Positions 15,838 to 24,814 of a DNA stretch of 64,000 nucleotides are shown in pieces. The translations under genes were made by a program, and so were the position numbers. Numbering within the stretch: the first letter of the stretch is position 1; each line of letters starts with the position of its first letter. The notes under the pieces are model-generated. The model searched no databases and had not been told where the DNA came from. It worked only from the letters and a program-made list of their open reading frames with translations. Source of the DNA: Phenylobacterium haematophilum (GTDB taxonomy: Bacteria > Pseudomonadota > Alphaproteobacteria > Caulobacterales > Caulobacteraceae); contig NZ_JACIDK010000003.1 in the NCBI RefSeq assembly GCF_014196295.1, forward strand, positions 1-64,000. Direction: 5' to 3'.

Positions 15838-17700
15838 ATGAGCGAGTCACGCCCCTTCCAGCGGGGCGCGCGCAGCTCTGACTCCACCGTAGCGCGTGTG
15901 GACGTCAGCAAAATGCCGCGCGTGCTGCAACGGATCACCGCCCGGGCTCTGCATTATCCAGGCCGGATGGCGCTGGCGATCGGGTGCTCGCTAGGAGCGG
16001 CGGTCGCCAGCCTGACCCTGCCGCGGCTGTTCGGCCAGGGGGTCGATCAGGCCGGCGCGCTGCTCAAGGCCGGAGCGGCCCACGCCGGCGAGGCGCAGGG
16101 CGCGCTGGTCGCCACCGCGCTGTTGGTCATCACCGCGACCGTCATTCGCGGCGTGCTGACCATGATGACCGGCTATCAGGCGGAGTATGTCAGCCAGCGG
16201 GTCGGCTACGACCTGCGCCTTGAGTACTTCCAGCAGTTGCAGCGGCTGAGCTTCGGGTTCCACGATCGGATCCATTCGGGCGACCTGGTGACCCGCGGCA
16301 TGCTCGATCTCGAGGGCGCGCGGGTGTTCATCCAGAACGGGGCGATGCAACTCGTCTCGCTGCTGCTGCTGCTCGGCTTCGCCTCCTACATGATGCTCAC
16401 GACCGACCTGGTCATGGGGTTGATCGGCCTGGCGTTCGTGCCGATCGCCGGCTTTGCGCTGGGGCGGATGGGCTTCCTCCTGCGGGTCACCTGGCTGCGG
16501 GTGCAGGAACTGATGGCCGTGCTGACCCTGACCATGGAGGAGAACCTCCAGGGCATCCGCGTGGTCCGCGCCTTCGCCGGCAAGCGCTTTGAAATGGGCA
16601 AGTTCGACGCCGCCTCCAAGGACGCGCTCGAGTACTCCTACAAGCGCATCACCCTGCGCTTCCGGGCGGTCGCGGTGATGACCGTGTCGTTCTATGGCTC
16701 GATGGGCGTGCTGCTCTGGTACGGCGGCCACAAGGTGGTCGGCGGGGCGATGAGCATCGGCAAACTCACCGAGTTCCTGACCTACATGACGCTGTTGCAG
16801 ACGCCGATCCGGCAGATCGCGATGATCTTCAACGCCGCGGCGCGGGCGACCTCGTCGGGAGCGCGGCTGTTCGAGGTGCTGGACCTGGAGCCGGAGATCG
16901 ACGACGCGCCGGGGGCCAAGCCGCTGGCCCCGAGCGCCGGCACGTTGCGTTTCGAGCACGTCGACTTCGCGTTCGATCCGGCCGGCAAGCAGATCCTGCG
17001 CGACGTCTCATTCGAGGTGCGCGCCGGCCAGACGCTGGGGATCGTCGGCCCGCCGGGCAGCGGCAAGTCGACCATCGCCAACCTGATCCCGCGCTTCTAC
17101 GACGTGACCGGCGGAGCGATCACGATCGACGGGCAGGACATCCGCGACATGACCCTGGCCAGCTTGCGCGAATACGTCGGGCTGGTTCAGCAGGAGTCGT
17201 TCCTGTTCGACGCCTCCATCGGCCATAACGTCGCTTACGCCGACCCCTGGGCCGACGACGCGCGGATCGAGGGCGCGGCGCGCACGGCCCAGATCCACGA
17301 CCACATCGCCGGCCTGCCCGAGACCTACGAGACTCGGGTCGGCGAGCGCGGCGTGGCGCTGTCCGGCGGCCAGCGCCAGCGGCTGTCGATCGCGCGCGGC
17401 GTGGTGCCGGGCCCAGGCGTGATGATCTTGGACGACTCCACCGCCGCCATCGACGCGGTGACCGAGCGGCGGGTGCGCGACGCGCTGGCCGAGGCGACCG
17501 CAACGAAGGCGACGATCATCATCGCCCATCGGCTGTCCTCGCTGATGCACGCCGACCACATTGTCGTGCTGGACGACGGCCGCGTGGCCGAGCGCGGGAC
17601 CCATGCCGAGCTGATCAAGGCCGGCGGCGTCTATGCCGAACTCTATGAGCTGCAGACGCGGTCCGACGCCGAGGCCGTGCTGGACGAGGACGCCGCATGA
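15838..17700 (+). CDS. ABC exporter half-transporter, subunit with degenerate Walker B
   Basis: 620 residues: cytosolic N-tail, six-helix ABC transporter type 1 domain (about 45-330), then a nucleotide-binding domain. Walker A is GPPGSGKST (Lys410), the signature is canonical LSGGQ (508-512), Walker B is VMILDDSTAAID with Asp533 where the catalytic Glu belongs, and the switch His564 is present. Asp in place of Glu is the hallmark of the degenerate site in heterodimeric exporters such as TM287/288 and BmrCD. Its stop overlaps the start of the second half-transporter, which supplies the intact Glu. Likely a multidrug or lipid exporter in the inner membrane; the substrate is unknown. Confidence 0.93.
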   Translation: MSESRPFQRGARSSDSTVARVDVSKMPRVLQRITARALHYPGRMALAIGCSLGAAVASLTLPRLFGQGVDQAGALLKAGAAHAGEAQGALVATALLVITATVIRGVLTMMTGYQAEYVSQRVGYDLRLEYFQQLQRLSFGFHDRIHSGDLVTRGMLDLEGARVFIQNGAMQLVSLLLLLGFASYMMLTTDLVMGLIGLAFVPIAGFALGRMGFLLRVTWLRVQELMAVLTLTMEENLQGIRVVRAFAGKRFEMGKFDAASKDALEYSYKRITLRFRAVAVMTVSFYGSMGVLLWYGGHKVVGGAMSIGKLTEFLTYMTLLQTPIRQIAMIFNAAARATSSGARLFEVLDLEPEIDDAPGAKPLAPSAGTLRFEHVDFAFDPAGKQILRDVSFEVRAGQTLGIVGPPGSGKSTIANLIPRFYDVTGGAITIDGQDIRDMTLASLREYVGLVQQESFLFDASIGHNVAYADPWADDARIEGAARTAQIHDHIAGLPETYETRVGERGVALSGGQRQRLSIARGVVPGPGVMILDDSTAAIDAVTERRVRDALAEATATKATIIIAHRLSSLMHADHIVVLDDGRVAERGTHAELIKAGGVYAELYELQTRSDAEAVLDEDAA

Positions 17701-19544
17701 GCCAGGATCAGGTCAAGAAGCCCCGCGCCTCGCTCGGCTCGTCCGAGGGCGAGGACATCTTCGGGACCTTCGACGCCGGGGTGGCCAAGCGCTTCCTCGG
17801 CATGATGGTTCCGTATCGCCGCGCGTTCCTGGTCGCCGTCGTGGCCGTGCTGGTTTCGGCCGCCTCGGTGGTTGCCATCCCGGCGCTGATCGGGCGGGCC
17901 GTGAACGCCGCGGTGGCCCGCGACGGCCATCTGCTGGACCAGACCCTGATCGCGTTCGCGGCCCTGGTGGCGGTCTATTCGACGGCGTTCTTCATCGAAC
18001 AGTGGCTGTCGGCGCGGCTGGCCCAGCGGGTGATCTTCGACATCCGCCGCAAGATGTTCGACCACTTCCAGGACGTCTCGCTGTCGTTCATGGACAAGAC
18101 CCACGTCGGGCGGATCATGTCGCGGCTGCAGGGCGACGTGAACGCGCTGCAGGAGTTCCTGGAAAGCTCGACCGGCGCGGTCGGCGACGTCGCGATGCTG
18201 ATCGGCATCGCCGCGGTGCTGATCAGCATGGACTGGAAGCTGGGGCTGCTGACCCTGACAGTGCTGCCGATCCTGATCGCCGTGCGGGCGGTGTGGCTGC
18301 CGTTCTCCAAGAGCAGTTTCCGCGAGGCGCGCGACGCCTCCTCGACCGCCAACTCGGCGCTGGCCGAGAACATCAACGGCGTGCGCACGGTGCAGGAGAC
18401 TCGCCGCGAGGCCGTGAATTTCGACCTCTACAAGGACAAGGCCTACGACAACTTCGAGGCCCAGGCGCGGGCGTCCTGGATGACCCAGATCATGGTGCCG
18501 ACGGTCGACGTGCTGACGGGCCTGGCCATGGCCATCGTCATCGTGGTCGGCGGCAACGCGGTGCTGGGCGGGCGGCTGGAAGTGGGGGTGATGGTCGCCT
18601 TCATCTTCTATGTGCAGCGGTTCTTCGACCCGGTCCGCATGCTGTCGATGCAGTACACGATCATGCAGCGGGCGATGGCTGCGGCGCACCGGATTTTCGA
18701 GGTGCTGGACGTCAAGGTGGCGATCCAGGATGCGCCGGACGCCCAGCCGCTGAGCGACGCGCCGGCCACGGTGGAATTCAAGAACGTCACCTTCGGCTAC
18801 GACCCGGCGCGGCCGGTGCTGCACGACATCAGCCTGACGGTGAACCCGCGCGAGGTGGTGGCGCTGGTCGGGCCGACGGGCTCGGGCAAGACCTCGATCA
18901 TCGCCCTGACCCACCGGTTCTACGAGGTCGACAAGGGGCAGGTGCTGGTCGGAGGCCAGGACGTGCGCGACGTAACCCTCGACAGCCTCGGCAAGACCAT
19001 CGGCATGGTGCTGCAGGAGCCGTTCCTGTTCACCGGCACGATCGAGGAGAACATCCGCTACAACACCGAGCGGGCCAGTTTCGAGGATGTGGTCGCCGCG
19101 GCCAAGGCGGTGGCGGCGCACGACTTCATCATGAAGCTGCCGGACGGCTATCAGACCAAGCTGGGCCAGCGCGGGCGCAACATCTCGATGGGCCAGCGGC
19201 AGCTGATCTCGTTCGCCCGGGCGCTGGTCGCCGACCCGCAGATCCTGATCCTCGACGAGGCGACGGCCAACATCGACAGCTTCACGGAGCAGGCGATCCA
19301 GAAGGCGCTGAAGGTGCTGTTCGAGGGGCGGACCTGCATCGTCATCGCCCACCGGCTGGCGACCATCCGAGACGCCGACCGGATCATCGTGCTGCAACAG
19401 GGGCGCATCCTGGAGCAGGGAAGTCACGACGAGCTGATGGCGACGGGCGGGCTCTATTCGCACCTCTACACCTCGGCGCACGCCTCGTTCGACGATCAGG
19501 TGGTGGCGACGACCGGCGATGCGGAGTTCGCGACGCGGACGTGA
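17697..19544 (+). CDS. ABC exporter half-transporter, subunit with degenerate signature motif
   Basis: 615 residues with the same architecture as its partner. Walker A is GPTGSGKTS (Lys398). The signature motif reads ISMGQ (496-500) rather than LSGGQ. Walker B is intact, ILILDEATANID with catalytic Glu521, and the switch His lies in IVIAHRL. The head-to-tail dimer with the upstream product would therefore have one consensus ATP site (this Walker B plus the partner's LSGGQ) and one degenerate site. ATGA overlap with the upstream gene supports stoichiometric co-expression. Confidence 0.93.
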   Translation: MSQDQVKKPRASLGSSEGEDIFGTFDAGVAKRFLGMMVPYRRAFLVAVVAVLVSAASVVAIPALIGRAVNAAVARDGHLLDQTLIAFAALVAVYSTAFFIEQWLSARLAQRVIFDIRRKMFDHFQDVSLSFMDKTHVGRIMSRLQGDVNALQEFLESSTGAVGDVAMLIGIAAVLISMDWKLGLLTLTVLPILIAVRAVWLPFSKSSFREARDASSTANSALAENINGVRTVQETRREAVNFDLYKDKAYDNFEAQARASWMTQIMVPTVDVLTGLAMAIVIVVGGNAVLGGRLEVGVMVAFIFYVQRFFDPVRMLSMQYTIMQRAMAAAHRIFEVLDVKVAIQDAPDAQPLSDAPATVEFKNVTFGYDPARPVLHDISLTVNPREVVALVGPTGSGKTSIIALTHRFYEVDKGQVLVGGQDVRDVTLDSLGKTIGMVLQEPFLFTGTIEENIRYNTERASFEDVVAAAKAVAAHDFIMKLPDGYQTKLGQRGRNISMGQRQLISFARALVADPQILILDEATANIDSFTEQAIQKALKVLFEGRTCIVIAHRLATIRDADRIIVLQQGRILEQGSHDELMATGGLYSHLYTSAHASFDDQVVATTGDAEFATRT

Positions 19545-19606
19545 GGCCGGCTTTGGCCGCGTGGCCGGCTGCTGTAGGTTCGGGCGCTCAAGTTTCAGGA
19601 GTTCCC

Positions 19607-21262
19607 ATGATCCGCACCGCCGCGCTGTCGCTCGCCCTGTCGCTGCTCGCCACGAGCGCCCTGGCGCAGGACCCGATCGATCCGGCGCGGCTGTCGGAGG
19701 TGACCAAGGTGCTGGCCTCGGACGAGTTCCAGGGCCGCTCGCCGGGGACGCCCGGCGAGGCCAAGACCATCGACTACCTGGTCAAGGAGTTCAAAGCCCT
19801 GGGGCTGGAGCCGGCCGGGGACGCGGGCGCCTATACCCAGGACGTGCCGCTGCTACACACCAAGCTGAAGGACGGCGCCGTCTTCGCGCTCGACCTGAAC
19901 GGCAAGCGCCGCGAACTGGCGCGCAACACCGACGTCACCGCCACCACCCTGCGGCCGGTCGATACGGTGGCGATCGACAAGGCCCAGCTGGTGTTCGTCG
20001 GCTATGGCGTGACCGCGCCCGAGCGCGGCTGGGACGACTTCAAGGGCGTCGATCTGAAGGGCAAGATCGCGGTCTTCCTGATCAACGATCCCGACTTCGA
20101 GGCCCCGGCGGACGCGGCGGTCGCCGGCATGTTCGGCGGCCAGGCGGCGACCTACTATGCGCGCTGGACCTACAAGTACGAGGAGGCCGCGCGGCGTGGG
20201 GCGGTCGGGGCGCTGATCATCCACGAGGCGCCGGGGGCGGGCTACGGCTGGTCGACGGTGATCGCCTCGAACGGCGAAGGCTTCGACATCGTCCGGGCCG
20301 ATCCGGCCAAGGAGAAGGTGCTGCTGCAGGGCTGGCTGAGCGGGGCGGCCGGACGCGAGCTGCTGGCCGCCGCCGGACAGGACTTCGACGCCCTCAAGGC
20401 GAAGGCCCAGCGAGCCGACTTCCAGCCTGTGCCGCTGACCGGCGCGGCGTTCTCGGCCAGCTACGGCGTGACCCACGACCAGATCGTCAGCCGCAACGTG
20501 ATCGGCAAGATCACCGGTTCGAAGCTGCCGAACGAGAGCGTGATGTTCGCCGCCCACTGGGACGCCTACGGCGTCGGCGCGCCGGACGCCCAGGGGCGCA
20601 CGGTACGCCCGGGCGCGCTCGACGACGCCATCGGCGTGGCCGGGACCATGGAGATCGCCAGGGCCTTCAAGGCGGGTCCGCCGCCGGCCCGCACCCTGGT
20701 GTTCGCCGCCTGGACCGCCGAGGAGCGCGGCCTGCTCGGCTCGGAATACTATGGCGTGCATCCGACCGTGCCGCTGGAGACCATGGCCGCCAACCTGACC
20801 ATGGACGTGCTGCAGCCCAACGGCCTGTCCAAGGACGTGGTGCTGATCGGGGCAGGGCAGAACGCGCTCGAGGACATGCTGGCCAAGGCGGCCGCCGCGC
20901 AGGGGCGGACGGTGACGCCGGACGCCCATCCGGAGCGGGCGCTGTTCTACCGCGCCGACCACTTCTCGCTGGCCCGCAAGGGCGTGCCGGTGCTGCTGCT
21001 GATGGGGCTGGGCGGCGGCGCGGACCTGGTCAACGGCGGCCGCGCGGCGGGCGACAAGTGGGTCACCGACTATACGGCCAGCGCCTATCACACGACCGGC
21101 GACGCTTGGTCGGCGGACTGGGACCTGTCGGGCGCGGCCCAGGACGTGGCGTTGTTCTACGAGATGGGCAAGCAGCTGGCCGCGGGCGGGACCTGGCCGA
21201 ACTGGAAAGACGGCTCGGAGTTCAAGCCGCTGCGCGACGCCAGCGCCGCCAAGCGGCGCTAG
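19607..21262 (+). CDS. Secreted M28 family metallopeptidase (with PA domain)
   Basis: 551 residues from ATG 19607, AGGAG upstream. A Sec signal peptide ends near ALAQ (about residue 22). The middle contains a PA-like insert (about 130-240, YYARWTYKYEEAARRGAVG). The di-zinc catalytic set is complete: His317 and Asp319 (HWDAYG), Asp339 (ALDDAIG), Glu372-Glu373 (TAEERG), Asp400 (MDVLQP), His495 (YHTTGD). Expected to be an aminopeptidase or carboxypeptidase-like enzyme in the periplasm. It follows the ABC exporter genes by 62 bases and may share their transcript, though the functions need not be linked. Confidence 0.92.
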   Translation: MIRTAALSLALSLLATSALAQDPIDPARLSEVTKVLASDEFQGRSPGTPGEAKTIDYLVKEFKALGLEPAGDAGAYTQDVPLLHTKLKDGAVFALDLNGKRRELARNTDVTATTLRPVDTVAIDKAQLVFVGYGVTAPERGWDDFKGVDLKGKIAVFLINDPDFEAPADAAVAGMFGGQAATYYARWTYKYEEAARRGAVGALIIHEAPGAGYGWSTVIASNGEGFDIVRADPAKEKVLLQGWLSGAAGRELLAAAGQDFDALKAKAQRADFQPVPLTGAAFSASYGVTHDQIVSRNVIGKITGSKLPNESVMFAAHWDAYGVGAPDAQGRTVRPGALDDAIGVAGTMEIARAFKAGPPPARTLVFAAWTAEERGLLGSEYYGVHPTVPLETMAANLTMDVLQPNGLSKDVVLIGAGQNALEDMLAKAAAAQGRTVTPDAHPERALFYRADHFSLARKGVPVLLLMGLGGGADLVNGGRAAGDKWVTDYTASAYHTTGDAWSADWDLSGAAQDVALFYEMGKQLAAGGTWPNWKDGSEFKPLRDASAAKRR

Positions 21263-21723
21263 ATCGCGTCGTCCTTCGGCGCCCCGGCCCGGCGGTAGGC
21301 GGCGAGCAGCAGCAACAGGTCACGCTTGTTGAGGTGCAGCGCCTGGACCAGCTCCGGGCGCTGATAGACCTCGCCAGGAATGATCACGCGGCGGCCGTGC
21401 ACCCTCTGGCAGTAGCCGAGATCGATGAGTCGCGAGACATAGCGGCGCGCGGTCTCGCGCGGGATGTTCAGCGAGCCGGCGATCGAGAGCACGCTGACCG
21501 GATGGCGCATGTCGTCCGGCGCGACGCCGGCTTCGAACTCCGAGAGGTGGCGCTCGGCGGCGACGTGGCTGACCGTCGCCTGGCCGATGGCCATGAACAC
21601 AATGCCGAGCATCATGTCGCCCTCGAACACTTCGCTGGCGTTGGCCAGGGTGCGCAGGACAAAGGCCCCTGACAGCCGGGCGAAGAAGATGTCCGCCGGC
21701 TCCTCGGTCGGCTCAGGCGTCAT
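21259..21723 (-). CDS. Winged-helix regulator-like protein, unassigned family
   Basis: 154 residues. The centre reads as a helix-turn-helix: HPVSVLSIAGSLNIPRETARR then YVSRLIDLGYCQRVHGR, typical of a winged-helix recognition region that reads a specific DNA site. The N-terminal half is helical (FFARLSGAFVLRTLANASEV, MMLGIVFMAIGQATVS) and could dimerise or bind a ligand. I do not recognise the family beyond the wHTH fold. Its start overlaps the end of the upstream 123-residue gene by 11 bases, so they form an operon with a possible operator at 22147-22168. It is convergent with the peptidase gene (4-bp tail overlap). Confidence 0.65.
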   Translation of the reverse strand: MTPEPTEEPADIFFARLSGAFVLRTLANASEVFEGDMMLGIVFMAIGQATVSHVAAERHLSEFEAGVAPDDMRHPVSVLSIAGSLNIPRETARRYVSRLIDLGYCQRVHGRRVIIPGEVYQRPELVQALHLNKRDLLLLLAAYRRAGAPKDDAI

Positions 21724-22084
21724 GGGCGCCGCCGATCGGCCGCAACCGCACGTCCAGGCCGCTGGCGGCGAGCTCCATGCGGAACGGCTTGCTGAACGCC
21801 CAGGCCTCGGTCCCGCCGAACAGCACCCGGCGGAACGGCGGGTGGGCGAAGGGCGCGGCGGGCGCCGGCTCGGCGTACTCGCGCAGCAGCGCCTCGACGC
21901 CGGCCTTCAGGCGAAAGCCCTCCATGGTCGCGAGTCGGCCGCGCGCGAACTCGACCAACTCGTCGGTGGTCGCGGGCTCGCCCAGCGTGCGGATGCCGGT
22001 AACGATAATGATGAGAATCCGGGCCTTTTCAGCAGCACTGTGCGGCGTTCGGAAGCGATCGGTCGGGAAATTGATGATTGTCAT
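21713..22084 (-). CDS. Conserved hypothetical protein, partner of winged-helix gene
   Basis: 123 residues from ATG 22084 (MTIINFPTDRF); a TTG two codons upstream is possible. The first third includes a hydrophobic helix (ARILIIIVTGIRTLG), followed by a compact region with LVEFARGRLATMEGFRLKAGVEALLREY that could be a helical DNA- or protein-binding domain, and a C-terminal FRRVLFGGTEAWAF segment. No recognised family. The 5' end and leader are clearly less GC-rich than the surroundings. Coupled to the downstream winged-helix gene. Confidence 0.55.
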   Translation of the reverse strand: MTIINFPTDRFRTPHSAAEKARILIIIVTGIRTLGEPATTDELVEFARGRLATMEGFRLKAGVEALLREYAEPAPAAPFAHPPFRRVLFGGTEAWAFSKPFRMELAASGLDVRLRPIGGAHDA

Positions 22085-22146
22085 TCGCAATTTCCCGGAC
22101 GACGAATTGTAACGCCATGTAAAATCCAGATCAGATGGCGTCGGGT

Positions 22147-22168
22147 ATACGACGCTAATGCCTCGTAT
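22147..22168. promoter_or_regulatory. Inverted repeat ATACGA-N10-TCGTAT (operator candidate)
   Basis: Perfect 6-bp half-sites separated by one helical turn, 63-84 bases upstream of the start codon of the 123-residue gene. The position suits autoregulation by the winged-helix protein encoded second in the operon. Confidence 0.35.
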
Positions 22169-22329
22169 CCTGACAATGAGTAGTCTATTTTCTTAAGTTC
22201 GATCATAACGCGCTCTGAAACATAAGCTGCACAACTAGGACCGATAGCCGCGCGGCGATAGCTAACAAGTCCTGAAGGTCGAGCGCGAAGGTCCCCATAT
22301 TGGGGAGGCGAGGGGCCGAAAACGGCATC

Positions 22330-22351
22330 GGCCGCACCCTGGGGTGCGGCC
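22330..22351 (-). terminator. fabF terminator hairpin
   Basis: GGCCGCACC-CCTG-GGTGCGGCC-type perfect 9-bp stem with a 4-base loop, about 40 bases after the fabF stop on the minus strand, followed by a weak GTTTTC stretch. A good intrinsic-terminator candidate. Confidence 0.55.
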
Positions 22352-22392
22352 GGCCGTGCAGATACAGCTTCTGGGCGCGTCGGGGGCGCTGG

Positions 22393-23670
22393 TCAGCCGG
22401 TCCAGCGCTTGAAGACCACGCTGGCGTTGACGCCGCCGAACCCGAAGCCGTTCGACAGCGCGTGCTCGAAGCTCGCCTGCCGCGCCTTGAGCGCTACCAG
22501 ATCGAGGCCCGCGGCGTCCTCGTCGGGGTGTTCGAGGTTGAGGGTCGGCGGGATCACCTGGTCGCGCAGCGCCAGCACGGTGAAGATCGCCTCCAGCCCG
22601 CCGGCCGCGCCGAGCAGGTGGCCGGTCGCCGACTTTGTCGAGCTGATCGCCGGACCGTGGCCGGTTCCGAACACCGACTTGATGGCCGCCAACTCGCCTT
22701 TGTCGCCAACCGGAGTCGAGGTGGCGTGAGCGTTAAGGTGGCCGATGGCCGACGGCTCCAGGCCGGCCTGAGCCAGGGCCGCGCGCATGGCGCGGGCCGC
22801 GCCGTCGCCGTCCTCGGGGCCGGCGGTGAGGTGATAGGCGTCGGCGCTGGTGCCGTAGCCGACCAGTTCGGCGATCGGCTTGGCGCCGCGGGCCAGGGCG
22901 TGGTCGAGGGCTTCGATGACCATGATCCCGGCGCCTTCGCCCATCACGAAGCCGTCACGGGCGGAGTCGAACGGGCGCGAGGCCTTGGGCGGGTCGTCGT
23001 TGAAAGCCGTACCCAAGGCGCGGGCGGCGGCGAAGCCGCCGAGGCTGACGCGGTCGATGGTCGCCTCGGCCCCGCCGCAGAGCGCGATGTCGGCCTCTCC
23101 GGCGCGGATCATCCGGGCGGCGTCGCCGATGGCCTGGACGCCGGCGGCGCAGGCGGTGACGGGCGCGCCGATCGGGCCTTTGTAGCCGTGGCGGATCGAC
23201 ACCCAGCCGGCGGCGAGGTTGGCGAGGAACGAGGGCACGGTGAACGGCGATAGCCGCCGCACGCCGCGCTCGTCGGTGATGCGCACCGCCTCGGCGATGG
23301 CTGGGAAGCCGCCGATGCCGGTGCCGATCACGGTGGCGGTGCGATGTTTCTCGGCCTCGCTCTGTGGGGCCCAGCCGGACTGGGCGACCGCTTCGTCCGC
23401 CGCAGCGATGGCGAACTGGATGAAGCGGTCCATCTTCTTCTGGTCCTTGCCGGAGACCACCGCGTCGAGGTCGAAGCCGGCCTCGGGGTCCTCGGCGATG
23501 GACTGGACGTTCCCGGCCACCTGAGCCGGCACGTCGGGGGCGAGCTCGGCGGGCAGCCGGCGCAGGCCCGATTGTCCGCCGACCAGCCGCGCCCAGGCCT
23601 TCTCGGTTCCGGTTCCGAGCGGGGAGACCACGCCCTGTCCGGTCACGACGATTCTACGCATCTCACTCAC
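22393..23670 (-). CDS. fabF: Beta-ketoacyl-ACP synthase II (FabF-type)
   Basis: 425-residue condensing enzyme. The start MSEMRRIVVTGQGVVSPLG is typical. The active-site Cys174 lies in VTACAAGVQ, the two catalytic His in NAHATSTPVGD and SATGHLLGAAGG, and the Gly-rich GFGFGGVNASVVF closes the fold. It elongates acyl-ACP with malonyl-ACP in type II fatty-acid synthesis. It is not in a classical fab cluster (no acpP or fabG next to it). It follows a MarR-family regulator whose stop overlaps its start by 4 bp, suggesting a specialised, regulated condensing enzyme rather than the housekeeping copy. Confidence 0.93.
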   Translation of the reverse strand: MSEMRRIVVTGQGVVSPLGTGTEKAWARLVGGQSGLRRLPAELAPDVPAQVAGNVQSIAEDPEAGFDLDAVVSGKDQKKMDRFIQFAIAAADEAVAQSGWAPQSEAEKHRTATVIGTGIGGFPAIAEAVRITDERGVRRLSPFTVPSFLANLAAGWVSIRHGYKGPIGAPVTACAAGVQAIGDAARMIRAGEADIALCGGAEATIDRVSLGGFAAARALGTAFNDDPPKASRPFDSARDGFVMGEGAGIMVIEALDHALARGAKPIAELVGYGTSADAYHLTAGPEDGDGAARAMRAALAQAGLEPSAIGHLNAHATSTPVGDKGELAAIKSVFGTGHGPAISSTKSATGHLLGAAGGLEAIFTVLALRDQVIPPTLNLEHPDEDAAGLDLVALKARQASFEHALSNGFGFGGVNASVVFKRWTG

Positions 23671-24116
23671 CTTTCAGCTCTCTCGAGGGCCAAGGCCGCA
23701 CGTTCCAAGCGCACCAGGGCCTGACGGGTTTCGTCGGCCTGGCCCTCCAGCAGCGCGGCCAGATCGGCCTGCGCCTGGCGCCAACTGGGGATGGTCGTTC
23801 TGATCAGGTCGGCGCCCGCTGGGGTGACCGCAAGGCGCCGGCCGCCGCGCCCGCGCCCGCCTTCGCCGGCGACGAGGCCGCGGGACTCCAGCAGCTTCAG
23901 GTTCCGCAGCAGGGCCGAGGGCTCGACACCGACCTCCTCGGCCATGGCCGCGACCGAGCCGTGCTCGCCGCGGGCGATGACGCCGAGCAGCACGTACTGG
24001 CTGATGTTGAGGCCGAACGGCTTGAGGCGCTGGTTGAACGCCCGGGTCACGGCGCGCGCGGCCTTGCGGCTGCGATGGCCGAAGCAGAACCACAGCATGT
24101 CGTCGGGCGGCTGCAT
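23667..24116 (-). CDS. MarR family transcriptional regulator
   Basis: 149 residues with the MarR winged helix: dimerisation helix (RSRKAARAVTRAFNQRL), GLNISQYVLLGVIAR, HTH VAAMAEEVGVEPSALLRNLKLLESRGLV, a Gly/Arg-rich wing (GGRGRGGRR) and LAVTPAGADLI. It represses targets until a small ligand binds. Overlap with fabF and divergence from the histidine phosphatase at 24231 suggest control of the fabF transcript, itself, or the divergent gene. Confidence 0.9.
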   Translation of the reverse strand: MQPPDDMLWFCFGHRSRKAARAVTRAFNQRLKPFGLNISQYVLLGVIARGEHGSVAAMAEEVGVEPSALLRNLKLLESRGLVAGEGGRGRGGRRLAVTPAGADLIRTTIPSWRQAQADLAALLEGQADETRQALVRLERAALALERAER

Positions 24117-24230
24117 TATCCGGCATATACAGGATTAATCGCGGCGACAAAAGCAGGCTCTGGTCTGGCGCCGGCCGCCCGGCTCGGAGATAACGATCCC
24201 AGGCTGGGGCGAACCGGCAAGGGGAAACAC

Positions 24231-24812
24231 ATGGAACTCATCCTCATCCGCCACGGATTGCCGGTGCGCCGCGACGACAGCGCCGATCCTGACCTGTCGG
24301 CGGAGGGCCACGAGCAGTCGCGCAAGGTCGCCGACTGGCTGGCGCACGAGGGCGCCGACGCGGTGTGGTCGAGCCCGATGCGACGCGCCGTGCAGACCGC
24401 CCAGCCGTTCGCCGAGCGCTTCGGCCACGCCATCAACATCCACGAGGGCGTCGCCGAGTTCGACCGCGACTCCGGCGCCTACATCCCGATGGAGGTGCTG
24501 AAGCGCGAGAACTACGAGGCCTGGCTGGCCATGGCCACCGGCGAGCACGCCATGGACATCGAGGCGTTCAGCGCCGCGGTGGTCGGCGGGCTGGAGGAGA
24601 TGATCGCCGCCCATCCGGGCCAGCGGGTGGCGGTGTTCTGCCACGGCGGGGTGATCAACGTCTGGACCGCGCACGTCCTGGGCATGGCCCCCCGGCTGTT
24701 CTTCGAGCCCGGCTACACCAGCGTCCACCGCTATATGTGCGCCCGCGCCGGCCAGCGGAACGTCGTGGCCCTGAACGAGCGCGCGCACCTGCGGGAGGTG
24801 GCGGGAGCCTAG
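24231..24812 (+). CDS. Histidine phosphatase family protein
   Basis: 193 residues from ATG 24231 (GGGGAAACAC before it). RHG motif LILIRHGLPV (His8), Arg in SSPMRRAVQTA, Glu in GVAEFDRDS, and the second His in VFCHGGVINVW: the complete phosphohistidine mechanism. Distinct from the tandem pair at 3.7-4.8 kb. The family is too broad to assign a substrate. It is divergent from marR-fabF across a 114-base spacer. Confidence 0.88.
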   Translation: MELILIRHGLPVRRDDSADPDLSAEGHEQSRKVADWLAHEGADAVWSSPMRRAVQTAQPFAERFGHAINIHEGVAEFDRDSGAYIPMEVLKRENYEAWLAMATGEHAMDIEAFSAAVVGGLEEMIAAHPGQRVAVFCHGGVINVWTAHVLGMAPRLFFEPGYTSVHRYMCARAGQRNVVALNERAHLREVAGA

Positions 24813-24814
24813 AT

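Larger units (their letters stand above)
22085..22392. other. 308-bp AT-richer spacer
   Basis: Contains no credible ORF. Base composition between about 22085 and 22270 is much closer to even than in the flanking genes. It holds the inverted repeat at 22147-22168 and, at the right end, the fabF terminator hairpin at 22330-22351. It presumably carries the promoter of the two-gene regulatory operon reading left. Confidence 0.5.

Noticed and set aside
17643..19481. Leftward 612-residue frame opposite the second ABC subunit
   Set aside because: His/Arg/Asp-rich shadow with no domain; the plus strand encodes complete ABC motifs.
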